24,425 nucleotides of DNA from an uncultured Asticcacaulis sp. (GCA_946482045.1 CAMLPZ010000026.1:1-24425); one strand, 5' to 3'; shown: positions 15,655 through 23,783, counted from the first letter of the stretch. The notes: a model not told the origin generated them from the sequence alone. Translations and numbers: made by a program.

Positions 15655-16407
15655 TCAGGCGTGAATGCCACCGGAAACCTCAATCCGCTGACCGTTCAGC
15701 CAGCGGGCCTCATCCGACAGTAAGACCGAAACAATTCCTCCGATATCGTCCGGCAGGCCGACCCGGCCAAGCGGTGTGCGACTGGCGAGCATGGCGTTGA
15801 GCTCCGCATTGTCCCGCACGCGGCCTCCACCGAAGTCCGTCTCGACGGCGCCCGGCGCCACCGAATTCACCCGGATACGGCGCGGACCCAGTTCCAGGGC
15901 CAGGTAGCGCGTCAAAACGTCAATGGCGCCCTTCATTGATCCGTAGGCGGACGATCCTGGGTAGCTGAAGCGCGCCAGGCCCGACGACAGGTTCAAAATC
16001 GCCCCGCCATCGTTCATGATCGGCAGCAAGGTCTGGGTCAGGAAGAATACCCCCTTGAAGTGAATGTTGACCATATCGTCGAGCTGGGCTTCGGTCGTTT
16101 CCATGAATGGCACATAGAGTCCGGTCCCGGCATTGTTGACCAGGAAGTCGAAGCGATCGGAATTCCATGTCGTCTTCAACGCGGATCGGACTTCCTCGGC
16201 AAAGCCCGCGAACGTCGAAACCTTGCTCGTATCGAGTTGCAAAGCGACCGCCGTACGGTTCATCTGCTTCAGTTCGGCGACAAGACTATCCGCCTGTTCG
16301 CGATTGGAATGATAGGTGAAGATGATATCGACGCCCTTGGCCGCCAGATGATGGGCCATGTTGCGGCCCAGGCCGCGGCTGCCGCCGGTGATCAGTGCAA
16401 TAGTCAT
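15655..16407 (-). CDS. Short-chain dehydrogenase/reductase
   Basis: This is a classical SDR NAD(P)-dependent oxidoreductase of 250 aa. It shows the cofactor motif TGGSRGLG (7-14), NNAG (91-94) and the catalytic S142, Y155 and K159 (YGSMK), with the VAPGAVETDFGG and C-terminal LNGQRIEVSGG landmarks. The start is the ATG at 16407, which has an AGGAGG site 5 nt upstream; the longer reading frame to 16566 would overlap the LysR gene and is not used. It is divergent from the LysR-type regulator (96 nt between starts), the usual arrangement in which the regulator controls the SDR. The substrate is not predictable. Confidence 0.92.
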   Translation of the reverse strand: MTIALITGGSRGLGRNMAHHLAAKGVDIIFTYHSNREQADSLVAELKQMNRTAVALQLDTSKVSTFAGFAEEVRSALKTTWNSDRFDFLVNNAGTGLYVPFMETTEAQLDDMVNIHFKGVFFLTQTLLPIMNDGGAILNLSSGLARFSYPGSSAYGSMKGAIDVLTRYLALELGPRRIRVNSVAPGAVETDFGGGRVRDNAELNAMLASRTPLGRVGLPDDIGGIVSVLLSDEARWLNGQRIEVSGGIHA

Positions 16408-16503
16408 TGGAACCTCCTGTCTGTTTGCGTGCCAACATTTACTTGATCGCTCATTCCGGATAAATTTCGCAAAAGCGACATCACTGTTCGGATTTTTGAG
16501 ACA
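16408..16503. promoter_or_regulatory. Divergent SDR/LysR promoter region
   Basis: The 96-nt region between the SDR and LysR starts holds both promoters. A small stem TCGC-AAAA-GCGA (16467-16478) lies near the middle. LysR boxes (T-N11-A) are too degenerate to call here. The AGGAGG site of the SDR lies at its left end. Confidence 0.4.
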
Positions 16504-17403
16504 ATGAACCAGCTCGACGCCATCACCGCGTTTGTCCGTGTCGCCGAACTGTCGAGCTTTACCCAAGCCGCCATTTCTCTGGGCCTGCCAAAGTCGAGCG
16601 TATCAGCCGCCGTGCTGCAATTGGAAACACACCTGCGCGTGCAGCTGCTCTATCGCACCACGCGCCGCGTCCAGTTGACTCACGACGGCCAGGCCTATCT
16701 CGACAGGGCGCGCGACCTGCTGGCCGATCTCGAAGACATGGACGGTATGTTTCTGCACGCGCCGGCGGAACTGACCGGCACATTGCGCGTCGATATGCCG
16801 GTCGCCATGGCGCGTAACCACATCATCCCTAACCTAGCGCAGTTTCTCGACCGCCATCCCGGTCTCGAGATCGAATTGAGCTGCACCGACCGGCGCGTCG
16901 ATGTTGTCGCTGAAGGCTTCGACTGCGTCATCCGCGCCGGCATCATGGGCGATTCCGGCCTGATGGCGCGGCAGTTGGGCGCCATGCCGATGTGCAATGT
17001 CGCCAGTCCCGCCTATATCGCCCGCTTCGGCATGCCTGAGACGCTGGATGATCTCGACCACCACCGGCTGATCCATTACGTCATGCAGTTGGGCAGCAAG
17101 CCGTTCGGCTTCGAATACTGGGACGGCCAGACCTATCAGAGCCGACCGGTGTCTGGCGTGCTCAGTGTCAACAACACCGCCGCCTATAACAGCGCTGCCC
17201 TGGCAGGCCTTGGCATCATCCAGGCGCCGAAATCGGGCCTACAGGACAGCCTGGCGGATGGATCCTTGGTCGAGGTCCTGCCCCAATATCGCGCGGAACC
17301 ATTGCCGATCGCGCTTGTCTATCCACGCCGCCGGCATCAGGCTCGCCGCGTCCGCGCCTTTATGGACTGGGTAGCCGAGGTCATTGGGGCCTACCTTGAT
17401 TGA
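16504..17403 (+). CDS. LysR-family transcriptional regulator
   Basis: A 299-aa LysR-type regulator. The N-terminal winged helix (about 1-60) begins MNQLDAITAFVRVAELSSFTQAA-like, with the helix-turn-helix LGLPKSSVSAAVLQLE. An effector-binding domain follows (about 90-295), with the sequence LIHYVMQLGSKPFGFEYWDG typical of the subgroup that pairs with oxidoreductases. The ATG has only a weak GAG upstream. It is divergent from the SDR gene and is its probable regulator; the effector is unknown. A LacI-type gene starts 27 nt after its stop on the same strand. Confidence 0.93.
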   Translation: MNQLDAITAFVRVAELSSFTQAAISLGLPKSSVSAAVLQLETHLRVQLLYRTTRRVQLTHDGQAYLDRARDLLADLEDMDGMFLHAPAELTGTLRVDMPVAMARNHIIPNLAQFLDRHPGLEIELSCTDRRVDVVAEGFDCVIRAGIMGDSGLMARQLGAMPMCNVASPAYIARFGMPETLDDLDHHRLIHYVMQLGSKPFGFEYWDGQTYQSRPVSGVLSVNNTAAYNSAALAGLGIIQAPKSGLQDSLADGSLVEVLPQYRAEPLPIALVYPRRRHQARRVRAFMDWVAEVIGAYLD

Positions 17404-17430
17404 CAGGGCGGCATATCCTGTCATGCTGCC

Positions 17431-18471
17431 GTGAATAACAACAAAGATGCCATGAAGCGCCCCACCTCCTTCGACATCGCAGCCCTGGCCGGCGTCTCAC
17501 AGGCGACCGTGTCGCGCGCCCTGTCGAACACCTATCCGGTCAGCGAGGACGTCCGGCGCCGCGTCTATGAAGCCGCCGCCAAACTCAACTACACGGTCGA
17601 TATCAACGCCCGCAAACTGCGCTCGAAAAAGATCAACACCATCGCCGTTCTGGTGTCCGAAGACCTCGACAGCGACGACAGCCGCATCAATCCCTTCTTT
17701 CTGCCGCTGATCGGTTCGATCCTCGACTATGCCGGCGACAAGGGCGTCGATGTGCTAGTGAGCTTGCAAAAGCAAAGCGCCAACTGGGGCGCTGATTATG
17801 GCTTTGCCCGCCGCGCGGATGGGATCATCTTCCTCGGTTATCGCGATTTCGAAACCTACAAGCAGAAGGTCGATGTCCTGCGGGAAATCGGCGAGCCGTG
17901 GGTCGTCTTTGGCCCGGTCATGCAGGACGAACCCGACCTGTTTGTCGGCTCTGACAACGAAACCGGCGCCTATGAAGCGGTCGCGCACCTGATCCGGTTG
18001 GGCCGTAAGCGCATCGTCTTTCTCGGCGAAGCCTCCGAACGCCATTCGGAGTTTTTCGAGCGCTTCAAGGGGTATAAGCGTGCCCATGCCGAAGCGGGCC
18101 TGAGCGTCGATCCGGCCCTGGCGATCGACTGTTTCATCTCGCGTGAGGAAGGGGCCGCCGCCGTGCAGCGCCTGCTTGATCAAGGTATCCCGTTCGACGC
18201 CGTCTTTGCCGTAACGGATTTGCTGGCCATCGGCGCCATCCAGACACTGCAAAAGCGCGGCCTGCATGTCCCGAAGAACGTTTCGGTCATGGGCTTCGAC
18301 GACCTGTGGGTCTGCACCTGCATCAATCCGGAACTGTCGACGGTCCGTCAGGACACAACCACCGCCGCACGAGTATTGGTCGATACGCTGGCCAAACTGA
18401 TCGATGGCGAAAAGGTCGAGATGACGCGGATACCGACTAAGTTGATTATTCGCGAGTCGTGCGGGGGCTGA
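17431..18471 (+). CDS. LacI-family transcriptional regulator
   Basis: This regulator has an N-terminal DNA-binding domain (FDIAALAGVSQATVSRAL, about residues 14-31 from the GTG) with hinge-helix DINARKLRSKKINTIAVLV, then a periplasmic-binding-protein-like effector domain. GFDDLWVCTCINPELSTVRQD near the C-terminus is typical. Length is 346 aa from GTG 17431, or 339 aa from ATG 17452 (MKRPTSFDI); neither has a clear ribosome site, so the start is open. It follows the LysR gene by 27 nt and converges on a secreted SGNH hydrolase with a 3-nt gap. LacI proteins usually sense sugars, so a carbohydrate role is likely; no transport or sugar-catabolic genes are next to it. Confidence 0.93.
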   Translation: MNNNKDAMKRPTSFDIAALAGVSQATVSRALSNTYPVSEDVRRRVYEAAAKLNYTVDINARKLRSKKINTIAVLVSEDLDSDDSRINPFFLPLIGSILDYAGDKGVDVLVSLQKQSANWGADYGFARRADGIIFLGYRDFETYKQKVDVLREIGEPWVVFGPVMQDEPDLFVGSDNETGAYEAVAHLIRLGRKRIVFLGEASERHSEFFERFKGYKRAHAEAGLSVDPALAIDCFISREEGAAAVQRLLDQGIPFDAVFAVTDLLAIGAIQTLQKRGLHVPKNVSVMGFDDLWVCTCINPELSTVRQDTTTAARVLVDTLAKLIDGEKVEMTRIPTKLIIRESCGG

Positions 18472-18474
18472 CAG

Positions 18475-19185
18475 TTATTTCCACGCTTTATTGACCGCCT
18501 TTATCCATTCACGCGCCATCAGGCCATGGCCGGCATAGGTCGGGTGGACGCCATCCCACGACCAGTGTTCCGCCGGCGCCTGCTTCATCGCTTCGTCGAA
18601 GGCGCGCTGATATTCGACCAGCGGCAGATTGTACTTGGCCGCCAACTTGCGCGCAACGGCCTGGCGCTTGGCCAGTTCGGCGCGCTTAGCGTCATAATCG
18701 GCCTGGTAACCACCCGACGGCAGCAGGAAGGATTCGCCGAGCACGATTTTGACATTAGGCAGCGCCTTGAGCGTCTCGGCAATCAGCGTGTCGTAGGTCT
18801 GCTCATAGGTCTCGATCGACTGGCCGTTCGAATAGAAGGTGTCGTTGACGCCGACCATGATGCTCAGCACGTCAGGCTTGAGCGCAATCGTGTCGGCCTG
18901 CCAGCGATCAGCGAGATTGACAACCGTATTGCCGCTGACACCACGATTGATGAACCGCAGCCGGCGTTCGGGATAGTCAAGGCCGATCTGCGCCGCGACG
19001 ATATAGGCGTAGTCTTGGCCCATGATGTGATTTGGGTCGTCACCCGGCCAGCGCCCGCCTTCGGTAATGGAATCGCCCTGAAACAGAACGGTAGCGCCGG
19101 GCGTCAAGGCCTTCAGCGCAGGCTTGGCGTAAGCCGGCATGGCCATGGCGGCTAACATCAGAACAATCCCGAACAGTTTGCGCAT
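18475..19185 (-). CDS. Secreted SGNH/GDSL hydrolase
   Basis: This 236-aa protein has a Sec signal peptide (MRKLFGIVLMLAAMAMPAYA, cleaved after about residue 20) and the SGNH esterase blocks. These are block I QGDSITEGG with nucleophile S39, block II VSGNT (Gly85), block III GVND (112-115) and block V D211-G-V-H214. It is thus a periplasmic or secreted esterase or carbohydrate deacetylase; the substrate is unknown. GGGGAT about 5 nt before the ATG supports the start. A neighbouring LacI regulator makes a polysaccharide ester plausible but this is inference. Upstream, between it and transaldolase, lie a palindromic element and a terminator, so it is transcribed separately. Confidence 0.92.
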   Translation of the reverse strand: MRKLFGIVLMLAAMAMPAYAKPALKALTPGATVLFQGDSITEGGRWPGDDPNHIMGQDYAYIVAAQIGLDYPERRLRFINRGVSGNTVVNLADRWQADTIALKPDVLSIMVGVNDTFYSNGQSIETYEQTYDTLIAETLKALPNVKIVLGESFLLPSGGYQADYDAKRAELAKRQAVARKLAAKYNLPLVEYQRAFDEAMKQAPAEHWSWDGVHPTYAGHGLMAREWIKAVNKAWK

Positions 19186-19229
19186 GATGATCCCCGTACC
19201 GTGTGGTCAATCTGCTTAACATATGGCGT

Positions 19230-19339
19230 CTGGGGTCCGCGACCCCAGAAACCCTGTCTTTTCCAATAAGAAAGCCTCGCCCCCAAAAAGGGCGAGGCTT
19301 TCTTATGGATCAGGTAAGACTTGGGGCCGCAGGCCACAA
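19230..19339. repeat. Two-hairpin intergenic palindromic element, copy 2
   Basis: The first palindrome is 19230-19248 (CTGGGGTC and GACCCCAG around CGC). The second is 19321-19339 (TTGGGGCC, then GGCCACAA with one mismatch). Order and strand match the element at 1741-1809. Here 72 nt containing the terminator at 19266-19306 separate the two halves instead of 21 nt. The second half appears decayed. Confidence 0.5.
19266..19306. terminator. Strong bidirectional intrinsic terminator after transaldolase
   Basis: A perfect 17-bp stem pairs 19266-19282 with 19290-19306 around a 7-nt loop. The outer part is AT-rich, giving T-rich tails on both strands. It lies downstream of the minus-strand transaldolase gene, whose transcript it should end before the SGNH gene. 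Confidence 0.9.
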
Positions 19340-19351
19340 ACCTCGATAGGA

Positions 19352-20005
19352 TCAGAGGATCGACTGGCCCGTCTTGGCCCAGTCGGCCAGGAAGGTTTCA
19401 AGACCCTTGTCCGTCAGCGGGTGCTTGACCATGTCCTTGAACAGCGACGGCGGCAGGGTCGCACAATCCGCGCCAGCGAGGGCGGCTTGTTCGACGTGCT
19501 TGGTGTTGCGCAAGGAGGCAGCCAGGATTTCCGTGTCGAAATCGTAGTTGTCATACAGCGCACGGATGTCGTGGATCAGCTGCATGCCATCGGCGCCCTG
19601 GTCGTCGAGACGGCCGACGAAGGGCGACACGAAGGTCGCGCCGGCCTTGGCCGCCAGCAGCGCCTGGTTGACCGAGAAGCACAGGGTGACATTGGTCATC
19701 AGGCCTTGCGACGAAAACTCGCGCGTCGCCTTGAGGCCATCGATCGTCAGCGGCACCTTGATAACCACGTTCGACGCGATCTTGGCCAGCTTTTCGCCTT
19801 CCTTGATCATGGTAGCGGCATCGGTCGCGGCGACTTCGGCCGAGATCGGGCCTTCGATCAACTCGCAGATTTCCTTGATGACTTCAGCGATGTTGCGGCC
19901 CGACTTGGCGATGATGGTCGGGTTGGTGGTCACGCCATCAACGAGACCGGCTTCTTTCAGCTCGGCCAGGATGGCGGTATCGGCGGTATCGGCAAAAAGC
20001 AGCAT
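19352..20005 (-). CDS. tal: Transaldolase, small (fructose-6-phosphate aldolase-like) subfamily
   Basis: This transaldolase transfers a dihydroxyacetone unit between sugar phosphates in the non-oxidative pentose phosphate pathway. The 217-aa protein is the compact type. The Schiff-base lysine is K83 in VVIKVPLT, and [13 protein letters not shown] (24-36) is the phosphate-side motif. Two positions separate transaldolases from FSA-type aldolases: here residue 57 is Glu (SAEVAAT; Gln in FSA) and residue 129 is Phe (SPFVGRLDD; Tyr in FSA). Both favour transaldolase. AGAGGA lies 7 nt before the ATG. It is divergent from rimO. A strong terminator lies 46 nt after its stop. Confidence 0.95.
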   Translation of the reverse strand: MLLFADTADTAILAELKEAGLVDGVTTNPTIIAKSGRNIAEVIKEICELIEGPISAEVAATDAATMIKEGEKLAKIASNVVIKVPLTIDGLKATREFSSQGLMTNVTLCFSVNQALLAAKAGATFVSPFVGRLDDQGADGMQLIHDIRALYDNYDFDTEILAASLRNTKHVEQAALAGADCATLPPSLFKDMVKHPLTDKGLETFLADWAKTGQSIL

Positions 20006-20139
20006 TGGAAGTCCTCTTGGATCTGGCAGCCGGAAATTTCCTGACTACTTAAGTCGGGAATTGGCTTTCAACCGGCGATATTTTTCGTTATTGGGGCCAT
20101 AAAGACTGTTCCCCGATCAAACTCAAGTACTTTTTTGTA
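20006..20139. promoter_or_regulatory. Divergent tal/rimO promoter region
   Basis: The 134-nt gap is AT-rich near rimO. No clear -35/-10 pair or operator stands out. The rimO ATG (20140) follows an A/T-rich run with no ribosome site, whereas tal has a good AGAGGA. Confidence 0.35.
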
Positions 20140-21549
20140 ATGAATGATACCGCTAACATTTCCGCGCCGAAAGTGGGATTTGTGTCACTAGGCTGCCCCA
20201 AGGCTCTTGTCGATTCCGAACGCATCCTGACCCGCCTGCGTGGCGAAGGCTATAGCACTGCCGCCGATTATGACGGCGCCGATGTCGTGGTCGTCAACAC
20301 CTGCGGTTTTCTCGATTCCGCCAAGGAAGAGAGCCTGAACGCCATCGGCGAGGCCATGGCCAAGAACGGCAAGGTCGTCGTCACCGGCTGCATGGGCGGC
20401 GAAGAGGAGCTGATCCGCTCGCGGTTTCCGAACGTCGCTGCCGTCACCGGCGCACACCAGTACGAAGCGGTCATGGACGCGGTCCACAATATCGTCCCAC
20501 CCAAGCCCGATCCCTTCCGGCCACTGGTTCCCGAAGACAGCCCCGGCGTCCGACTGACGCCCAAGCATTACGCCTATCTCAAGATTTCCGAAGGCTGCGA
20601 CCACCGCTGCTCCTTTTGCATCATACCGTCCCTACGCGGTGACCTGGCGTCGCGCCCCATCGCCGAAGTCCTGCGCGAAGCCGAGACCCTAGCCAAGTCG
20701 GGCGTAAAGGAATTGCTGGTCGTCTCTCAGGACACGTCGGCCTACGGGCTCGATATCAAGTACGCCCAAAGTGAATGGCGCGGCCAGAACTGGGACGCTT
20801 CGTTTGAAGACCTGGCCCGCGGGCTTGGCGAACTGGGTGTGTGGGCACGGATGCACTACGTCTATCCGTATCCGCACGTGAATGCCGTCATCCCCTTAAT
20901 GGCGGAAGGCAGGATCCTGCCCTACCTGGACATCCCCTTTCAGCACGCCAGCCCGAAGATCCTGAAACTGATGAAACGGCCGGGCAACCAGGACAAGACG
21001 TTGCAGCGGATTGAGAGCTGGCGCGAAGTCTGCCCGGACCTGACCCTGCGCTCGACTTTCGTCGTCGGCTTTCCGGGTGAGACCGAGGCCGATTTCAACC
21101 TGCTGCTCGACTGGCTGGAAGCGGCGCAGATCGACCGCGTCGGCGCCTTTGCCTACGAAAACGTCGAAGGCGCGGCCGCCAAGCTGCTGCCCGACCACGT
21201 CCCCGAAGAGGTCAAGCAGGACCGCCTGGCGCGCTTCATGGCGGTGGCTTCGCGCATTTCGGCGCAGAAGCTGGCCAACAAGGTCGGCCGTATCGAAGAC
21301 GCCATCGTTGATGACATCCGCAATGACGGCACGGCCATCGCGCGCACCAGGGGCGATGCTCCCGAAATCGACGGCCATATCTTCCTGAAGGGTTTTACGG
21401 GCCTGAAAGCCGGCGACATCGTCAAGGCCAAGGTGACCAAGGCCGATGCTTACGACCTGTGGGGCGAGCCGGAAGGGCTGATCAAGCTCAACCGCGTGCC
21501 GGGTGCGGTAACCAACCGCCGGATGCACAATCTGATCTCCAGGCGTTAA
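20140..21549 (+). CDS. rimO: Ribosomal protein S12 methylthiotransferase RimO
   Basis: RimO adds a methylthio group to the conserved Asp of S12. The 469-aa protein has the N-terminal UPF0004 domain with cluster cysteines C19 (SLGCPKA), C55 (VNTCGF) and C84 (TGCMGG), then the radical-SAM domain with C153xxxC157xxC160. A C-terminal TRAM-type region (about 400-465) has [12 protein letters not shown] and [30 protein letters not shown] marks RimO rather than MiaB. Length is slightly above E. coli RimO (441 aa). It is monocistronic, ending before a hairpin at 21555-21587. Confidence 0.97.
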   Translation: MNDTANISAPKVGFVSLGCPKALVDSERILTRLRGEGYSTAADYDGADVVVVNTCGFLDSAKEESLNAIGEAMAKNGKVVVTGCMGGEEELIRSRFPNVAAVTGAHQYEAVMDAVHNIVPPKPDPFRPLVPEDSPGVRLTPKHYAYLKISEGCDHRCSFCIIPSLRGDLASRPIAEVLREAETLAKSGVKELLVVSQDTSAYGLDIKYAQSEWRGQNWDASFEDLARGLGELGVWARMHYVYPYPHVNAVIPLMAEGRILPYLDIPFQHASPKILKLMKRPGNQDKTLQRIESWREVCPDLTLRSTFVVGFPGETEADFNLLLDWLEAAQIDRVGAFAYENVEGAAAKLLPDHVPEEVKQDRLARFMAVASRISAQKLANKVGRIEDAIVDDIRNDGTAIARTRGDAPEIDGHIFLKGFTGLKAGDIVKAKVTKADAYDLWGEPEGLIKLNRVPGAVTNRRMHNLISRR

Positions 21550-21554
21550 TGCGC

Positions 21555-21587
21555 TTGCTGCCTCTCCAGCAAGCTGGAGAGGCGCAA
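21555..21587. terminator. Hairpin between convergent rimO and the small unknown gene
   Basis: GCCTCTCCAGC (21560-21570) pairs with GCTGGAGAGGC (21573-21583). The outer TTGC and GCAA extend the stem past a bulged T. No T-run of standard length follows, so it may be a weak terminator. It falls exactly between the rimO stop and the end of the extended reading frame at 21590. Confidence 0.55.
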
Positions 21588-21589
21588 AT

Positions 21590-21682
21590 TCAGCGCCCGG
21601 CGAACCAACGTTGCAAACGGGCCTTAATCCGGGCGTGCGCGGCCTCCGACGCCGGCCGGACGAAGTCGTAGCCGATGTCGCG
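21590..21682 (-). pseudogene. In-frame continuation of the small gene beyond an amber stop
   Basis: After the TAG at 21683-21685 the same minus-strand frame stays open for 30 codons to a TGA at 21590-21592. The codons read RDIGYDFVRP followed by an Ala/Arg-rich helix ending in LQRWFAGR. The composition is protein-like and matches the gene before the stop. The simplest reading is a former C-terminus cut off by a Trp codon TGG changed to TAG, which would restore HPDWRDIGYDFVRP. A sequencing error or suppression are alternatives. Confidence 0.6.
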
Positions 21683-22087
21683 CTAGTCTGGGTGGTCGGT
21701 CTCGAAACCCAGCCGTTCCAGCATGGCCAGCGAACTAACGAAGAAGTGGTGGCGGTACGGCAACAAAACACCGCCATCGGCAACATGGAACGCCTTGGCC
21801 TCTTCGTAATTGCTGAACCACGGATTGAGGCTGTCGCGCAGAGAGGGCGTCGCGAAAAACTCGGAAAAATCGAGCCCGGATTGCGTTTGCTTCAGCTCCG
21901 CCCAACTGTCGAAACCGGCCTCATCGGCCACCACCGCCAGCGCGTGCTTCAGTTGCAGCGTCTCGGGCGGACTGCGCAGAAAGGCAAAGCGCTTGAGCGC
22001 GACTTCATCACCGGCACGGGCCTGTTTGAGCAGGCGCGCGGCATCGCGTTTAAGGGAATCGATGGAAAGGTTTGCCTGTTCAGGCAT
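21683..22087 (-). CDS. Small protein of unknown function, probably C-terminally truncated
   Basis: The 134-aa product has an N-terminal helical part (IDSLKRDAARLLKQARAGDEVALKRF, then LQLKHALAVVADEAGFDSWAELK). This resembles the leader seen at the front of many alphaproteobacterial ankyrin-type proteins, but no ankyrin repeats follow. The second half (SLRDSLNPWFSNYEEAKAF, GGVLLPYRHHFFVSS, LERLGFETDHPD) looks like an independent small domain. GGAG precedes the ATG at 22087. The stop is an in-frame TAG; reading through would give about 165 aa. Whether the truncated product is functional is unknown. It converges on rimO. Confidence 0.7.
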   Translation of the reverse strand: MPEQANLSIDSLKRDAARLLKQARAGDEVALKRFAFLRSPPETLQLKHALAVVADEAGFDSWAELKQTQSGLDFSEFFATPSLRDSLNPWFSNYEEAKAFHVADGGVLLPYRHHFFVSSLAMLERLGFETDHPD

Positions 22088-22362
22088 GGTAAAACTCCTT
22101 TGCTATCGGTCTTTTCCCCATCCCGTGAAGACCGCAAAAGAGCAGATTGTGGTGTCTGGATATCATCCGTCAGGAGGGCACGCGCCTTTCGCGGGGCCGG
22201 GCCGTCCTGAGCGACCCGATGCCGCCTCATAGCCACAGTGCGGGCAAAAAGCAAGACAAGGCTCCGCGACCGCTGAAATCATGCATTTTTTACGCGCAAA
22301 ATGAGTGAATTGCTGTAAAGAATCATCAATCAGGGTTAACTTTTCCCCAATCAGGTGGCCTC
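22088..22362. promoter_or_regulatory. Divergent promoter region of the small gene and the hydrolase
   Basis: The 275 nt contain no convincing gene. CGGTCTT (22107-22113) and AAGACCG (22128-22134) form a 7-bp inverted repeat around 14 nt, about 20 nt before the minus-strand start, a possible operator or leader stem. The hydrolase-proximal third is AT-rich and includes GTTAAC (22335-22340), compatible with a promoter for the plus-strand operon. Confidence 0.4.
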
Positions 22363-23328
22363 TTGCTCAGTCTGAAACCGTCCTCGCAGCGTCACCCGGA
22401 TCATGAGGCGGGCGAAATGCATCATTCCGATCGCGGTCTCTTGTTGCGGAAGCCGCCGGCCTACCAGGACCGGTGGTGGTCGACGGATGACGGCTTAAGG
22501 CTCTATGCGCGCGACTATCCGGCCAGCTCGGGCCGCGTGCGGCTGCCGGTTGTCTGCCTGCATGGCCTGACGCGCAACTCTGCCGATTTCGAAGATGTCG
22601 CACCCTACATCGCCGCGCTCGACCGTCGTGTTATCGTGCCCGACATTCGTGGCCGCGGCCTGTCTGAAAAAGATCAGGACCCGATGAACTACCACATCTG
22701 GACCTATGCCCGCGACATCCTCGACCTCTGCGACAGCCTGGGCATCGGCCAGGCGATCTTCGTGGGCACGTCGATGGGCGGGCTGATAACCATGGTACTG
22801 TCGACCCTACGCCCGAACCTGATCAAGGCTGCCGTGCTCAACGATGTCGGCCCGGTCCTGTCGTCCAAGGGCCTTGCGCGCATCTCGTCCTACGCCGCGC
22901 AGTCGCATCAGGTCTTCAAGAACTGGCACGACGCCGCCGTCTATATCGCCGAAGCCAACCGCATCGCCTTCCCCAACTATTCGCCGTCGGACTGGCAGAA
23001 GTTCGCCAAGCGCGTCTTCATCAAGGGCCGCGACGGCCTGCTGCGGCTGGCCTATGACCCGCGCATCACCGAGGCCTTCAAGAGCGTAACGGTGACATCC
23101 AGCACCTATGACATGGCTCCGTGCTATATGAGCCTGGCGACCGGCCGTCGCATCCTGCTGGTACGCGGTGCTCTGTCGGACCTGCTGGAAGACGGGGAGG
23201 CCCTGGCGATGGAAGCCATGTCGAGCGACTTCAGCCGTGTCGATGTCGACTATGTCGGTCACGCTCCCATGTTGACCGAGCCAGCGGCGCGCGCAGCGAT
23301 CACCGACTTCCTGGAGAGCCAGGGCTAA
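22363..23328 (+). CDS. Alpha/beta hydrolase
   Basis: An alpha/beta-hydrolase-fold enzyme of 321 aa (from TTG 22363). The catalytic triad is readable: nucleophile S137 in GTSMGG, D273 in the LVRGALSDLL strand-loop and H300 in YVGHAPML. The oxyanion region is LHGLTRN (66-72), and PDIRGRGLSEK is typical of the family. AGGTGG precedes the TTG by 4 nt; an in-frame ATG at 22417 (MHHSDRG, 303 aa) with GAGG about 9 nt upstream is an equally possible start. There is no signal peptide, so it is cytoplasmic. The substrate is unknown. The small heat-shock gene starts 4 nt after its stop, so they form an operon. Confidence 0.9.
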   Translation: MLSLKPSSQRHPDHEAGEMHHSDRGLLLRKPPAYQDRWWSTDDGLRLYARDYPASSGRVRLPVVCLHGLTRNSADFEDVAPYIAALDRRVIVPDIRGRGLSEKDQDPMNYHIWTYARDILDLCDSLGIGQAIFVGTSMGGLITMVLSTLRPNLIKAAVLNDVGPVLSSKGLARISSYAAQSHQVFKNWHDAAVYIAEANRIAFPNYSPSDWQKFAKRVFIKGRDGLLRLAYDPRITEAFKSVTVTSSTYDMAPCYMSLATGRRILLVRGALSDLLEDGEALAMEAMSSDFSRVDVDYVGHAPMLTEPAARAAITDFLESQG

Positions 23329-23332
23329 CCTT

Positions 23333-23749
23333 ATGTCTCGGACCATTGTCTTCGATAGCCCATTCCTGCTTGGCTTCGACGACATGCGCCTGATGATCGA
23401 ACGCGTCGGCCGTAGCCACGACAACTATCCGCCCTACAATGTCGAGCAGGTCACGCCTGGTCATATCCGTATCAGCATCGCGGTGGCGGGCTTTACGCAG
23501 GACCAGCTGCGTGTCGAGGTCAAGGGCCGCCAGTTGATGATCATCGCCACCAGGGAACGCGCCGGCGAACCTGAGTCACGGGAGTTCCTGCATCGCGGCA
23601 TCGGCTTGCGCGCCTTCAATCGCGGCTTCGTGCTCAGCGATGGTTTCGAGGTGAAAGGCGCGGAACTGGCCTATGGCTTGCTGCATATCGATCTGGTTCG
23701 GCCGGAACTGCCTGACGAGGTCCGGATCATACCGATCAGCGTGGTTTAA
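23333..23749 (+). CDS. Small heat-shock protein, Hsp20/alpha-crystallin family
   Basis: This 138-aa ATP-independent holdase has an alpha-crystallin domain (about 38-128). It shows YNVEQVTPGHIRISIAVAGF, DQLRVEVKGRQLMI, FLHRGIGLRAFNRGFVL and the conserved Ala-x-x-x-Gly-Leu-Leu-x-Ile strand as AYGLLHIDL. The C-terminal IPI motif (RIIPISVV) mediates oligomer contacts. It resembles E. coli IbpA/B in arrangement. The ATG at 23333 lies 4 nt after the hydrolase stop, so the two are cotranscribed and probably translationally coupled. No sigma-32-like promoter or ROSE-type leader lies directly upstream, so heat control, if any, would act at the operon promoter before 22363. Confidence 0.93.
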   Translation: MSRTIVFDSPFLLGFDDMRLMIERVGRSHDNYPPYNVEQVTPGHIRISIAVAGFTQDQLRVEVKGRQLMIIATRERAGEPESREFLHRGIGLRAFNRGFVLSDGFEVKGAELAYGLLHIDLVRPELPDEVRIIPISVV

Positions 23750-23783
23750 TTCCAAGGCACAATCGCTTGGCAAAAGCGACCAC

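Noticed and set aside
19223..20044. 273-aa plus-strand ORF across the terminator and opposite transaldolase
   Set aside because: It crosses a palindromic element and a terminator and is antisense to tal; the transaldolase motifs on the other strand are decisive.
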